NCBI GenBank assembly: GCA_963789275.1
Contig: CAWBKF010000011.1
Location: 248,001-312,000, forward strand
Length of the DNA stretch: 64,000 nucleotides
Origin: DAHUYF01 sp963789275
GTDB taxonomy: Bacteria > Pseudomonadota > Alphaproteobacteria > ATCC43930 > CGMCC-115725
Reading direction: 5' to 3'
Part shown: positions 1 through 10,254 of the stretch, piece by piece
Layout: every line of letters starts with the position of its first letter
Numbering within the stretch: position 1 is the first letter of the stretch
Translations under genes and position numbers: made by a program
Notes under the pieces: generated by a model
What the model was told of the DNA's origin: nothing
The model's input: the letters and a program-made list of their open reading frames with translations, nothing else
Databases searched by the model: none

Positions 1-1055
1 GCGGGCGTGGTGTAGAGGCCCGAGATGAGATCCGACGAGCGCGTCGGAATGAAGGGGCCGAGAGGCGACAGATAGGCCCCAAGATTGGCCAGGATGGTGA
101 CGCGCAAGCCCAGGAACTTGCCGCCCTCATCCATGGCGAGCTCGGCGCGGGTCACGTGATCGCGCCCCTGATTGTCGGAAAGGAAGCCCTCGGAGCGATC
201 GGCCTGCCATTTCACCGGGAGCTGCAGCTTGCGGCTGGCCCAGACGGCGAGCGCCTGCTCGGGATAGACAAAGGCCTTCATGCCGAAGCCGCCGCCGACA
301 TTGGGGGTCACGACGCGGAGATTGTCCTTGCCGATCTTCAGGACCATCTCGGCGATGGGATCGCGCACGAGATGCGGGCCTTGCGTCGTAGTGTAGAGCG
401 TCGAGCGGCCGGTGGCGGGATCGTAGTCGGCGAGCGCGTTGCGCGGCTCCATCGAATTGGCGACGACGCGGTTGTTGACGATCTCCAGCGTGGTGACGCG
501 CTTCGCCCGGGCGAAGGCGGCGTCGGTCGCCGCCTTGTCGGTCGCGTCATTGTCCCAGTCGAAGACGAGATTGCCGGGAATGTGATCGAAGAGCAGCGGC
601 GCGTCGGCGCCGAGCGCGGCGCGCGACTCCACCACTGCCGGCAGCTCCTCATACTCGACCGCGACCGCTTCGGCGGCGTCGCGCGCCTGATCCAGGCTTT
701 CGGCGACGATGAAGGCGACGGGCTGGCCGACATGGCGCACCTTGCCGATCGCCAGCAGCGGACGCGGCGTGTCGTGGCGCGGCTTGCCGTCGCGGCTCAC
801 CAAGGGATGGACGCACGGCAGGTCGCCCAGCCCGTCGGCCGCGACCTCGGCGCCGGTCAGCACCAGCTTCACGCCGGGCATGCGCCGCGCCGCGCCCGCG
901 TCGAGCCGCCTGATCACGGCATGGGCGACCGGCGCGCGCAACACTGCGGCGACCGCCATACCGGGCAAGGCGATATCATCGGTATAGCGCCCCTTGCCGG
1001 TGAGCAGCCGCAGATCCTCGTACCGCCGCAGCGGTTGACCGATGCCGAATTTCAC
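1..1055 (-). CDS. Xanthine dehydrogenase/aldehyde oxidase family molybdopterin-binding large subunit (N-terminal part, cut by window edge)
   Basis: The minus strand encodes about 350 residues of a molybdenum hydroxylase large subunit and runs off the left edge. It begins VKFGIGQPLRRYEDLRLLTG, and the GKGRYTDD motif and later the NVGGGFGMK motif are typical of the CoxL/XdhB-like family, which oxidises aldehydes, N-heterocycles or CO at a Mo-MCD cofactor with separate FAD and 2Fe-2S subunits. The GTG start at 1055 follows an AAGGGGAG ribosome site by about nine bases; an in-frame stop lies a little upstream and no ATG fits. It is a clear paralogue of the complete gene at 18434-20770. Substrate cannot be told, and the partner subunits are not in the window. 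Confidence 0.88.
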   Translation of the reverse strand, partial: MKFGIGQPLRRYEDLRLLTGKGRYTDDIALPGMAVAAVLRAPVAHAVIRRLDAGAARRMPGVKLVLTGAEVAADGLGDLPCVHPLVSRDGKPRHDTPRPLLAIGKVRHVGQPVAFIVAESLDQARDAAEAVAVEYEELPAVVESRAALGADAPLLFDHIPGNLVFDWDNDATDKAATDAAFARAKRVTTLEIVNNRVVANSMEPRNALADYDPATGRSTLYTTTQGPHLVRDPIAEMVLKIGKDNLRVVTPNVGGGFGMKAFVYPEQALAVWASRKLQLPVKWQADRSEGFLSDNQGRDHVTRAELAMDEGGKFLGLRVTILANLGAYLSPLGPFIPTRSSDLISGLYTTP

Positions 1056-1140
1056 GGATTGGCACTCCCCTTCAGCTAGCTCAAAGAGACATGCCGCGCC
1101 CAGCGCCGGATTTCAAGCCGCGCCGGCGGGCGCCGCCGGC

Positions 1141-2409
1141 TCATAGGCCCTGATTCGCCTGATCGACCTGCCAGCCCTGGAAGAGATGGATGCCCATCGC
1201 CTGCCCCACCTTGATCGCCTCGCGTCGGCCGCAGCGCGTCAGGATGATGCGCCCCTTGCCGCAATCGGCGATCGCCTCGCACAGCTCGCGCAAGGTGCGC
1301 TCGTCGAGCTGCAGCAGCGCGTCGTCCCACAGCACCTTGACGTAGTCCACGTCGAAGCGGCGGAAATTGACGAAAGGCAATGCCTGGTAGAGGACGCCGT
1401 CGAGGCAGCGCTGGTAGCCGCGCCGCTTCAGCCCGTCCGAGATCGCGAGGAAGGCGGGCAGGTCGGACCAGAGATCGGCGAGTTGCACTTCGAGGATGAG
1501 GCGGTCGCGCCAATCGGTCGGCCTGAGATCGTCGAAGGTGGTGAAATCCGGCGAGAGCAATGTCGAGACGTTGATGTTGACGCTGAGCGGGCGCTGGAAC
1601 TTGGCGTGATCGCGCAGCAGCGTCGCCAGCATGTAGCGGTCGAGCCAGCGCATGAGATAAGTGAAGAGCTGCCGGTCCTTGGCCAGGTCGAAATTGGCGC
1701 CGATCGCGTGGCGCAGCCGCTCGATGGAGAAGAAGAATTCATCGAAGCGCGGCTCCGGCGGCTTGCCCGGCGCCATTTCCCAGACCGTCTGCCGCCGCCC
1801 CATGGTCGAGAGATCGATGCGGCTCACGGCGTCGATGAGCTCGCGGGCGCGCTCGGAATTGAGCGGCCCGGTCTCGCCGCCAAGCACGAACCGCGGCGGC
1901 ATCGCCTGCTCGGCGCGGCGCTTCGCTTCCGCCTCGCGGATCTCCTCGAGAGCCGCCAGGAACTGCGCATGATTGATCTCGAGGTCGAAGGTGGCGCAGA
2001 AATCCGCCGCCTCGGCACCCTCGCGCGCCAAGGGATCGTCGTTGAAGAGATAGCGCAGCAACTCCGTCGTCTCGTCGATCGCCTTGCGCGTGATGCCCTT
2101 GCAGATCATCACGACGTCGCCGCTGCGCAGCACGAAGAGCCGGCCGGGATATTGCTGCGTCACTTCCTGCAGCATGTTGCCGACGATCTGGAGATGCTTG
2201 TCGCGGCGATGCGAGCGGTCGAGCCGCGACAGGCGGAAGATAATCGCGCGCTGCCCGGCCCGCCCGGCCGCGACCTGCTCGAGATAGCCGTGAAGGACGT
2301 CCTCGCCGGCAAAGGCCGAGCGCAAGGCCGGCGCCGAGGCGGATTTCACCCCAAAGGGAGCTGCCGCGCCTTTCGAGATCCCCGTCGCGCCCGAGCGACC
2401 GCCAGCCAT
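1141..2409 (-). CDS. Degenerate EAL-domain protein (predicted non-catalytic c-di-GMP-type regulator)
   Basis: A 422-residue soluble protein. Its C-terminal half follows the EAL phosphodiesterase pattern: SVNINVSTLLSPDF (the conserved Asn strand), LILEVQLADL in place of the E-x-T-E strand, LDGV in place of DDFGTG, VDYVKVL in place of K-x-D, and a final GIHLFQGW. The second Asp of DDFG, the Asp after the Lys, and the E-x-V-E glutamates are missing, so hydrolysis of c-di-GMP is unlikely; binding or protein interaction is inferred. The first half (about 200 residues, with RLSRLDRSHRRDKHLQI) is shared only with the paralogue at 5862-7061. ATG at 2409 is chosen because AGGG lies six to seven bases upstream; an in-frame ATG at 2463 is the alternative. 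Confidence 0.72.
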   Translation of the reverse strand: MAGGRSGATGISKGAAAPFGVKSASAPALRSAFAGEDVLHGYLEQVAAGRAGQRAIIFRLSRLDRSHRRDKHLQIVGNMLQEVTQQYPGRLFVLRSGDVVMICKGITRKAIDETTELLRYLFNDDPLAREGAEAADFCATFDLEINHAQFLAALEEIREAEAKRRAEQAMPPRFVLGGETGPLNSERARELIDAVSRIDLSTMGRRQTVWEMAPGKPPEPRFDEFFFSIERLRHAIGANFDLAKDRQLFTYLMRWLDRYMLATLLRDHAKFQRPLSVNINVSTLLSPDFTTFDDLRPTDWRDRLILEVQLADLWSDLPAFLAISDGLKRRGYQRCLDGVLYQALPFVNFRRFDVDYVKVLWDDALLQLDERTLRELCEAIADCGKGRIILTRCGRREAIKVGQAMGIHLFQGWQVDQANQGL

Positions 2410-2537
2410 ATCTCGCCCTTCTTCGCTTCGGGCGATGCCGCCGAAGCCCATGCAAAGCTGCATGGTCGCGGTTAAGGTTTAGCTAACGATCCCGGGCATT
2501 TCTCCCCACAGTAGAAGCTTGACGAGGAAAACTTAGC

Positions 2538-3722
2538 ATGACGGGCATTCTCTCCGGCATTCGCGTCTTGGATTTCGGCCGCTACATCGCCGGTCCCTAC
2601 TGCGCCGCGCTCCTCGCCGAGCAGGGGGCCGACGTCATCCGCATCGAGAAGTGCCAGGGCAGCGAGGACCGCTTCGTCACCCCGGTCGGCGCCGACGGGG
2701 TGGGGGCGCTTTTCCTGCAGATGAACCGCAACAAGCGCTCGCTGACGCTCGACCCGATGACGCCGGACGGACAGGAGGTGGTGCGCCGCCTGGTCCGCAC
2801 CGCCGATGTGGTGGTGGCGAACCTGCCGCCGCCGACGCTCAAGGCGATGCGGCTCGACTATGACAGCCTCGCCTCGGTCCGGCGCGACATCATCCTCACC
2901 ACCAGCTCCGCCTATGGCCATGGCGGGCCCTATGCCGAGCGGGTGGGGTTCGACGGCGTCGGCCAGGTGATGTCGGGCGCGGTCTACATGACGGGAGAGC
3001 CCGATCAGCCCTACCGCGCCTGGGTCCCCTGGGTGGATTTCGGCACCGCGCTGCACTGCGCCTTCGGCACATTGGCGGCGCTGATGGCGCGGCGCGAAAC
3101 CGGCCAAGGCCAGAAGGTCGAGGGCGCGCTGCTGGCCACCGCCGTCACCTTCACCAATGCCATGCTGATCGAGCAGGCGGTGATCGAGGCCAATCGCGTT
3201 CCCACCGGCAATCGCGGCCAGACCGCGGCGCCGGTCGATCTCTTCCGCACGCGCGACGGCTGGATCATCTGCCAGGTGGTGGGCGCCCCGCTCTACCGCC
3301 GCTGGGCGCGGCTGATGGGCGAGCCGCACTGGCTCGACGATCCCCGTTTCAGGGACGACCTCGCGCGCGGCGAGCACGGCACGATCATCAGCGAGCGCAT
3401 GCAGCAATGGTGCGGCGCGCGCGGCACCCCCGAGGCGCTGGACATCCTCGGCCGCGAGAAGATCCCGGCGGCCAAGGTGCTGAGCCCGCAAGAGGTGCTG
3501 GACGACCCGCAGGTGCGCGCCATGGGCTTTTTCGAGCCGCTCGACTATCCCGGCCTGGCGCGCGCCGCGCCGGTGGCCAAGGCGCCCGTCTGGCTGTCGG
3601 CGACCCCGGGCACGATCCGCCACCGGGCGCCGCTGCTTGGCGAGCATACCGACCCCATCCTGGCCGAGCTCGGCTACGACGGCGGCGCCATCGCCGCGCT
3701 GCGGCAGAAGGCGATCATCTAG
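2538..3722 (+). CDS. CaiB/BaiF-type (family III) CoA transferase
   Basis: A 394-residue family III CoA transferase, a group that moves CoA between carboxylic acids through an aspartyl-CoA thioester. The N-terminus has the canonical GIRVLDFGRYIAGPYCA and LLAEQGADVIRIEK motifs, followed by NRNKRSLTLD; the GYGHGGPY-type motif appears as AYGHGGPYAER, and length is normal for the family. The ATG follows GACGAGGAAAACTTAGC, a reasonable ribosome site. It is divergent from the EAL-like gene at 1141-2409 and about 45 bases upstream of a GNAT gene on the same strand. The acid substrate cannot be assigned; formyl-, oxalyl-, carnitine- or bile-acid-type transferases share these motifs. Confidence 0.92.
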   Translation: MTGILSGIRVLDFGRYIAGPYCAALLAEQGADVIRIEKCQGSEDRFVTPVGADGVGALFLQMNRNKRSLTLDPMTPDGQEVVRRLVRTADVVVANLPPPTLKAMRLDYDSLASVRRDIILTTSSAYGHGGPYAERVGFDGVGQVMSGAVYMTGEPDQPYRAWVPWVDFGTALHCAFGTLAALMARRETGQGQKVEGALLATAVTFTNAMLIEQAVIEANRVPTGNRGQTAAPVDLFRTRDGWIICQVVGAPLYRRWARLMGEPHWLDDPRFRDDLARGEHGTIISERMQQWCGARGTPEALDILGREKIPAAKVLSPQEVLDDPQVRAMGFFEPLDYPGLARAAPVAKAPVWLSATPGTIRHRAPLLGEHTDPILAELGYDGGAIAALRQKAII

Positions 3723-3767
3723 CCGGCATTTACCGCGCGGTAACCATGTTCTGCTATCACCGGCGCC

Positions 3768-4322
3768 ATGGAGGGAAGCGCTTCGCCGCCGATCGTGCGC
3801 GTCCGCCCGGCGATGCCCGGCGACGTGCCGGCGCTTTTCCGCATGAAGCGCGAGCTCACGCACGCGGAAGGCAATGACGCCATACTGGTCGCCACCGAGC
3901 GCGACTGGCTGCGCGACGGCTTCGGCCCCGATGCGCGCTTCCGCAGCTTCCTCGCGGAGCAGGCGGCAACCCCGATCGGCATGATCACGTACAGCGACGT
4001 CTACATGACGGCGCTGGGCGGCGTCGTCTTCTCGATTCAGGATCTCTATGTCGATCCCGCCCGGCGCAAGCTCGGCGCCGGCCGCGCGCTGGTGACCGAG
4101 GTCGCCGCGGCGGCGATCGAGCGCGGCGTGCCGCTCATCCAGCTCAACGTGCTGGACAGCAACCCCGCGCGGAAATTCTATCGCCGCCTCGGCTTTCAGC
4201 ATTTGCGGCCCTGCCTCACCTACGCCGTCGGCGGCGCCCCCATGCTCCTTCTGGCGTTGCCGGAAGGCACGACCGCCGCGCCCCCCGCGCTAAACCGCAC
4301 CAGCCGGGAGCCGCAAACGTAA
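3768..4322 (+). CDS. GNAT family N-acetyltransferase
   Basis: A 184-residue Gcn5-related acetyltransferase. VRPAMPGDVPALFRM is the usual first strand and helix, SIQDLYVDPARRKLGAGRAL is motif A for acetyl-CoA binding (the R/Q-x-x-G-x-G/A signature appears as RRKLGAG), and NPARKFYRRLGF is the terminal motif B. It lies 45 bases downstream of the CoA transferase and just upstream of the sensor kinase, all on the plus strand. Substrate unknown. The C-terminal tail of about 20 residues after the GNAT fold is rich in Ala and Pro and probably disordered. Confidence 0.88.
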   Translation: MEGSASPPIVRVRPAMPGDVPALFRMKRELTHAEGNDAILVATERDWLRDGFGPDARFRSFLAEQAATPIGMITYSDVYMTALGGVVFSIQDLYVDPARRKLGAGRALVTEVAAAAIERGVPLIQLNVLDSNPARKFYRRLGFQHLRPCLTYAVGGAPMLLLALPEGTTAAPPALNRTSREPQT

Positions 4323-4388
4323 AACAACCATTAACCAGTTGGACGATATCCTCGCCGCCGACGAACTACCGGCGTGAATGGAGTCCCG

Positions 4389-5852
<1,464 letters not shown>

Positions 5853-5861
5853 ATAGGCGCC

Positions 5862-7061
5862 TCACCCCCGGGCGAGGTGATCCATGTGCCAGCCCTGGAA
5901 GAGCGATATGCCCTCCGCCTGGCCGAAGCTTACCGCCTCGGCGCGGTCGCAGCGCATGAGGATGACGCGCACCGGCGCCACCGCCGCGAGCGCTCGGCGG
6001 AACTCCTGCTGCTCCTCGGCCTCGAGGGTGAGCAGGCTGTCCTCCCAGACGAGCTTCAGGTAGTCGACGCCGAGCCGCCCGGCGTCGATCAGCGGCAAGG
6101 CGCGGTGGCGCACGCCGTCGAGCGAGAGCCGGTAGCCATGCTGCTTCGCCAGGTTCGCGGCAAAAAGATAGGCGCCGAAATCCGACCAGATATCGGCGAG
6201 CTGCAATTCCAGCACGATCTTCCCGCGCGCGTGCGTCGGCATATAATCCTCGAACGTCGCGAATTCCGGCGACAGCAATGTCGCGACGTTGACGTTGATG
6301 CTGAGGCCGCGGGCGACCCCGGGATAGTCGCGGGCGAGCTGTGACAGAACGCGGCGATCGAGCGTCTGCGTCAGATACTGGAACAGCCAGCGGTCGTTGG
6401 CGAGCTGGAAGTCGGGCGCGAGCGCCCTGCCCAACTCCTCGATCGAGACGAACAGCTCGTCGAATAGCCGCCGCGGCGGCATGCCCGGAGCCAGCGACCA
6501 CACCGTCTGGCGCCGCATGACGTTGGAGAGGTCGGCGCGATTGATGATGCCGAGGACGTCGCCGAGATGCTCGGGGTCGAGCGGGCGGCGCGGCCGCGGC
6601 GGCGCGACACCATCGCTCGCGAGCTCGCCGGCGCTGCGCTTCTCCTGCGCCTCCTTGAGGCGGCGGACGACGGCGACGAAGCGGTCATAATCGGTCTCGA
6701 GATCGAACAGCGAGCAGAAATCGCTGCCGGAATCGTCATGCTGCGCCAGCGGATCGTCGTGGAAGAGATAGCGGATCAGCTCGATCGCACCCTCGAGCGT
6801 CTTGCGCCGCGCGCTCTGGCAGGTGAGCACGATGTCGCCGGCGGCCAGCATGAAGAGGCGGCCGGAAAAACGCTGCACGACCTCGTCGAGCATGTTGGCG
6901 GCGATCTGCAGATGCTTGTTGCGGCGGTTGTGCCGCTGCAGGCGAGAGAGATGGAAAAGGACCGCGCGCTGGCCCGAGAGCGCGCCGGCCAGATGCTGCA
7001 CATGGCTCAGCAGCTGCGCTTCGGCGGGAGGTATCTTGGTTTCGGCTGTCGTCTGCGGCAT
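5862..7061 (-). CDS. Degenerate EAL-domain protein, second copy
   Basis: A 399-residue paralogue of the protein at 1141-2409 with the same two-part plan. The N-terminal module has LFHLSRLQRHNRRNKHLQIA. The EAL-like half has LSINVNVATLLSPEFATFED, IVLELQLADIWSDF, LSLDGVRHRALP and GISLFQGWHMD. As in the other copy, the catalytic acidic residues of DDFG, K-x-D and E-x-V-E are replaced, so a regulatory rather than enzymatic role is inferred. Start is uncertain: ATG at 7061 has GGGAG almost touching it, and a TTG at 7088 in the same frame would place the start 11 bases after the 28-codon ORF at 7099-7185. Convergent with the kinase at 4389-5852, with a nine-base gap. Confidence 0.72.
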   Translation of the reverse strand: MPQTTAETKIPPAEAQLLSHVQHLAGALSGQRAVLFHLSRLQRHNRRNKHLQIAANMLDEVVQRFSGRLFMLAAGDIVLTCQSARRKTLEGAIELIRYLFHDDPLAQHDDSGSDFCSLFDLETDYDRFVAVVRRLKEAQEKRSAGELASDGVAPPRPRRPLDPEHLGDVLGIINRADLSNVMRRQTVWSLAPGMPPRRLFDELFVSIEELGRALAPDFQLANDRWLFQYLTQTLDRRVLSQLARDYPGVARGLSINVNVATLLSPEFATFEDYMPTHARGKIVLELQLADIWSDFGAYLFAANLAKQHGYRLSLDGVRHRALPLIDAGRLGVDYLKLVWEDSLLTLEAEEQQEFRRALAAVAPVRVILMRCDRAEAVSFGQAEGISLFQGWHMDHLARG

Positions 7062-7098
7062 TCTCCCGACTCCGGCGGCGCCGGCCAACGCCGTCGCG

Positions 7099-7185
7099 TC
7101 AGGCGTTCTTGATCGACATGCGCATGGCCTGATCGTCCTCGACGGTCATGCCCATTTTGCCTTGGAAGCTCGGCGCGCCGCTCAT
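7099..7185 (-). CDS. Small ORF (28 aa) just upstream of the degenerate EAL gene
   Basis: ATG at 7185 is preceded by a good AAGAGGT ribosome site six bases away and opens a 28-codon frame, MSGAPSFQGKMGMTVEDD and so on, ending in TGA 11-40 bases before the candidate starts of the EAL-like gene. It has no signal peptide or membrane segment and no recognised domain. The clean ribosome site and tight spacing suggest a real small protein or a translated leader co-transcribed with the EAL-like gene; this is inference. No matching leader was found upstream of the other copy at 1141-2409. Confidence 0.45.
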   Translation of the reverse strand: MSGAPSFQGKMGMTVEDDQAMRMSIKNA

Positions 7186-7317
7186 CTCGGGACCTCTTGC
7201 CGCGTGAAGGGAGCGATCGGGGCGCGTTGCCGCGCGCCGCTCGTCCGTCTCAGGCCAAGATTAGACACCGCCAGCGTTAAGCATTTGCGAAGAGCTGGCG
7301 CGCTATCATCGATCATC

Positions 7318-8157
7318 ATGAATAGCGATATCATCGGCAGTAGTCGTATCCTCGTCATTGACGATGATGCCGCCGGCGTCGATCTGGTAAATAGAATGCT
7401 AACGCCGGCGGGCTTTCCGTCGGTGGCATCGACGAGGGAGCCGGCGACCGCGCTGGCGCTGTTGCGCCAGCTCGAGCCACATGTCGTGCTGCTCGATCTG
7501 CGCACGCCCGAGTTCGACGGCTTCGCCGTGCTCGACCTGCTCGACGATGAGGCGCGGCGCGTCGGCTGCTCGATCATCCTGTTGACCGAGGAAATCAGCC
7601 ACGAGGCGCAGGTCGAGGCGCTGCGGCGCGGCGCCAGCGACTTCGTCACCAAGCCTTTCACCGCTTCGGCGCTGGTCGCGCGCCTCGCCGGCGCCGCCGA
7701 ACAGCGGGAGCTGCAGCGCCGCCTGCGCGATCACGACGACCGGCTGCAGGCAGCGGTGACGGCGCGGACAGAGCGGCTCCAGGCGGCGCTCGACGTGCTC
7801 GCCCACGCCGAGACCGAGCTCAAGCGCTCGCTGGCCCGCAGCGAGATGGAGAGCCGCACCCGCGCCGACGCCCTGGCGCAGCTCGCCCATGAGCTGCGCA
7901 CGCCGCTGTCGGCCGTCTGCGGCTTCTCCGAGGTGATGCGCCGCGAGCGGTTCGGCGCGCTGGCGCCGCGCTATCTCGACTACGCCGAGGACATTCACGG
8001 CACGGCGCTGCATGCGCTCGAGGTCATTAACGAGTTTCTTGAGGTGGCCAAGTCCCAGGCCGGCCGCCAGTCCGTGTCGCTGGCCGTTGCCGAGATCGCG
8101 GGAGGATCCGCGAGGAGAGCGTCACCGGGCCTCGCGGCAGCCCAATCGAAATATTGA
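7318..8157 (+). CDS. Response-regulator receiver fused to HisKA dimerisation domain, no ATPase domain
   Basis: A 279-residue protein. Residues about 10-125 are a receiver domain: RILVIDDD, phospho-acceptor Asp in VVLLDLRTPEFDGF, and the terminal Lys in FVTKPF. A coiled coil of about 60 residues follows, then a HisKA motif (LAQLAHELRTPLSAVCGFSEV). The protein ends about 70 residues later with no HATPase_c domain, so it cannot autophosphorylate alone. It could be a phosphotransfer hub, a dimerisation partner for the nearby kinases, or a truncated hybrid kinase. The ATG at 7318 lacks an obvious ribosome site. Divergent from 7099-7185. Confidence 0.8.
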   Translation: MNSDIIGSSRILVIDDDAAGVDLVNRMLTPAGFPSVASTREPATALALLRQLEPHVVLLDLRTPEFDGFAVLDLLDDEARRVGCSIILLTEEISHEAQVEALRRGASDFVTKPFTASALVARLAGAAEQRELQRRLRDHDDRLQAAVTARTERLQAALDVLAHAETELKRSLARSEMESRTRADALAQLAHELRTPLSAVCGFSEVMRRERFGALAPRYLDYAEDIHGTALHALEVINEFLEVAKSQAGRQSVSLAVAEIAGGSARRASPGLAAAQSKY

Positions 8158-8465
8158 ACCCGTCGCGGTAGGCGCCGATCAATAATATTGCGGGAAGGAT
8201 ATTAACTTGGATTGTTAATATTCGTTGCAATCAAAGACAAATCTAGCTCGAATTTTCCGGGATTTTCCCAGGTAAATCCGCAAGTTTTACCTCTTCTTTA
8301 CAATTTATCGCCATAATCCTTAACAACAAGAGCGGCAGCATCCCTGACAAGCCGGTTACCAAACGGCGGATGCATGACGAAGGGGGAAATCCCGGCGCGG
8401 CAATCGACGCTGTCGGCGGGTCGGTCTGTCAGTGTGCAGAAGGACGATGGCGATGCCCTATATGA
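8158..8465. other. A+T-rich intergenic region before the PLP enzyme gene
   Basis: About 300 bases without a convincing gene, notably A+T-rich from 8190 to 8330 compared with its surroundings. It is the likely promoter region of the PLP-enzyme gene at 8466. Near its end, ATG at 8447 opens an 18-codon frame (MAMPYMNENSDARG..., stop at 8501-8503) that overlaps the annotated start of the PLP enzyme in another frame. No clear -35/-10 pair can be fixed by eye. Confidence 0.4.
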
Positions 8466-9809
8466 ATGAGAACTCCGACGCCCGTGGAAGCCCTGACGGG
8501 TAGCCTGCGCGACTACCGTGACCTCCGCGGCTCCGATCTTCTGGGACGCGTCGAACATTTCTTCCGCTGGCAGGATCTGCGCCGGCAGCATCACCTGTGG
8601 CCCTATTCGCGCGCCACCGGAGAGGCGCCGAAAGCGATCTGCGCCGCCCAGGAAGATACCGGCGAGCAATTTGCCGGCGTCAATTTCGGCTCCCAGGACT
8701 ATCTCAGCCTCGCCTCGCACCCCGCGATCAAGGACGCCGCCAAGGCCGCGATCGACGAGTATGGCGTGCACAGCGCCGGCTCCGCCGCCTTCATCGGCAA
8801 CACCCGCTACTCGCTGGCGCTCGAGCGCTCGATCGCCGATTTCCTCGGCATGGAGCATGCCGTGCTCTACCCCACCGGCTGGGCCGCCGGCTTCGGCGTG
8901 ATCAAGGCGCTGGTGCGACCGGACGACCATGTGGTGATGGACGGCCTCTGTCATTCCTGCCTGCAGGAGGGCGCTTTCGCCGCAACCCGCAACGTCCATC
9001 TGCACGGCCATCTCAACATCGCCTCGGCGCGCCGCCACCTGGCGCGGATCCGCGCGCGCGATACCGAGAACGCCATCCTGGTGGTAACGGAGAGCCTGTT
9101 CTCGATGGACAGCGACACGCCAGATCTCGCGGCGCTGCAGGATCTCTGCCGCGAGTTCAGGGCGACGCTGCTCGTCGACTGCGCCCACGACCTCGGCAAT
9201 CTCGGCGAGGACGGGCGCGGCCATATCGGCCTTCAGCATATGATCGGCCTCGTCGACATCGTCATGGGGAGCTTCTCCAAGACTTTTGGCTCCAATGGCG
9301 GCTTCGTCGCCTGCAATTCGCCGGCGGTGCGCGAATATCTGAAATACTACAGCGCGCCGCAGACCTTCTCGAACGCCCTCTCGCCGATCCAGGCGGCGGT
9401 GGTCCTGAAGGCCTTCGAGATCATCAGATCGCCCGAGGGGCGCGCGCTGCGCGCCGATCTCATGGACAACATCCTCTACCTGCGCAGCCAGTTGCAGGCG
9501 GCGGATTTCGAGGTCATCGGCGACCCCTCGGCCATTGTCCCAGTCATGATGCGCGAGGAGGGCCTCGCGCGCCTCGTCGCGAGCCGCCTGCCGGAGCTGG
9601 GCGTGGTCGCCAACCTCGTCGAATATCCCGCCGTGGCGAAAGGCAGCGCGCGCTTCCGCTTCCAGGTCATGGCCAAGCACAGCAAGGCCAATGTCGACGA
9701 CGTCGTCGCGCGGTTGCGCACGGCCTATGACGCGGCCCAGACGGCGTTCCAGCCCTATGGCCGGCTCATCACCAATTCCGGCATAATCGCCGCCGCCATC
9801 GGAGCCTGA
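8466..9809 (+). CDS. Alpha-oxoamine synthase family PLP-dependent acyltransferase (BioF/KBL/SPT/CqsA-like)
   Basis: A 447-residue fold-type-I PLP enzyme of the class that condenses an amino acid with an acyl-CoA. Visible signatures: NFGSQDYLSLASHP, SAGSAAFIGNTRYS, the His that stacks on PLP in LCHSCLQEG (about 163), LLVDCAHDLG (Asp 238 for the pyridine nitrogen, His 241), and GSFSKTFGSNGG with the Schiff-base Lys near 272. The usual DEAHS box is DCAHD here, which marks a subfamily apart from BioF. It carries about 45 extra N-terminal residues. It is followed after five bases by a receiver gene and convergently by a kinase-receiver operon, which recalls cqsA/lqsA signal synthases. Serine palmitoyltransferase-like activity is the main alternative. 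The start is uncertain (no good ribosome site at 8466). Confidence 0.82.
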   Translation: MRTPTPVEALTGSLRDYRDLRGSDLLGRVEHFFRWQDLRRQHHLWPYSRATGEAPKAICAAQEDTGEQFAGVNFGSQDYLSLASHPAIKDAAKAAIDEYGVHSAGSAAFIGNTRYSLALERSIADFLGMEHAVLYPTGWAAGFGVIKALVRPDDHVVMDGLCHSCLQEGAFAATRNVHLHGHLNIASARRHLARIRARDTENAILVVTESLFSMDSDTPDLAALQDLCREFRATLLVDCAHDLGNLGEDGRGHIGLQHMIGLVDIVMGSFSKTFGSNGGFVACNSPAVREYLKYYSAPQTFSNALSPIQAAVVLKAFEIIRSPEGRALRADLMDNILYLRSQLQAADFEVIGDPSAIVPVMMREEGLARLVASRLPELGVVANLVEYPAVAKGSARFRFQVMAKHSKANVDDVVARLRTAYDAAQTAFQPYGRLITNSGIIAAAIGA

Positions 9810-9814
9810 GGCAG

Positions 9815-10210
9815 ATGGCGCCGGGGGGAAGCAGAGGGCGCTTGCTGGCGGTGGACGACAGCGCCGATTCCGCCGATCTCGTGGCGCGGGTGGCTATCAA
9901 ATGCGGATATGAGGCGCAAGCGACGTCGGACCCGACCGCGGTGCGCGCGCTGGTGACGAGCTGGAAGCCGCAAATCCTCACCCTCGACCTGTGCATGCCG
10001 GAGGCCGACGGCATCGATCTCCTGTCGGTGCTGGAGGAGACCGGCTTCAACGGCCTCGTCGTCATCATCAGCGGCCAGGACGGCTGGTTCCGCAAGGCGG
10101 CCGGCCGGCTGGCCGAGACCCGCGGCCTGACAGTGGTCGATGATCTCCAGAAGCCCGTCGACATCACCGCGCTGCGCGAGCTGCTGAACCGGCTGCGCCA
10201 GGGCGACTGA
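9815..10210 (+). CDS. Single-domain response regulator
   Basis: A 131-residue receiver domain with nothing else: LLAVDDSADSADLV supplies the acidic pair, ILTLDLCMPEADGIDLL the phospho-acceptor Asp, VVIISGQD the Thr/Ser position and DDLQKPVD the conserved Lys. It starts five bases after the stop of the PLP-enzyme gene, so the two are very probably co-transcribed. With no output domain it most likely relays phosphate from a kinase such as those at 4389 or 10625, or works by protein contact. Convergent with the receiver at 10255-10632. Confidence 0.88.
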   Translation: MAPGGSRGRLLAVDDSADSADLVARVAIKCGYEAQATSDPTAVRALVTSWKPQILTLDLCMPEADGIDLLSVLEETGFNGLVVIISGQDGWFRKAAGRLAETRGLTVVDDLQKPVDITALRELLNRLRQGD

Positions 10211-10254
10211 CCCTCGCTCGTTACTGACGGCCGCGTCGCGCCGGCGGCACCCGC

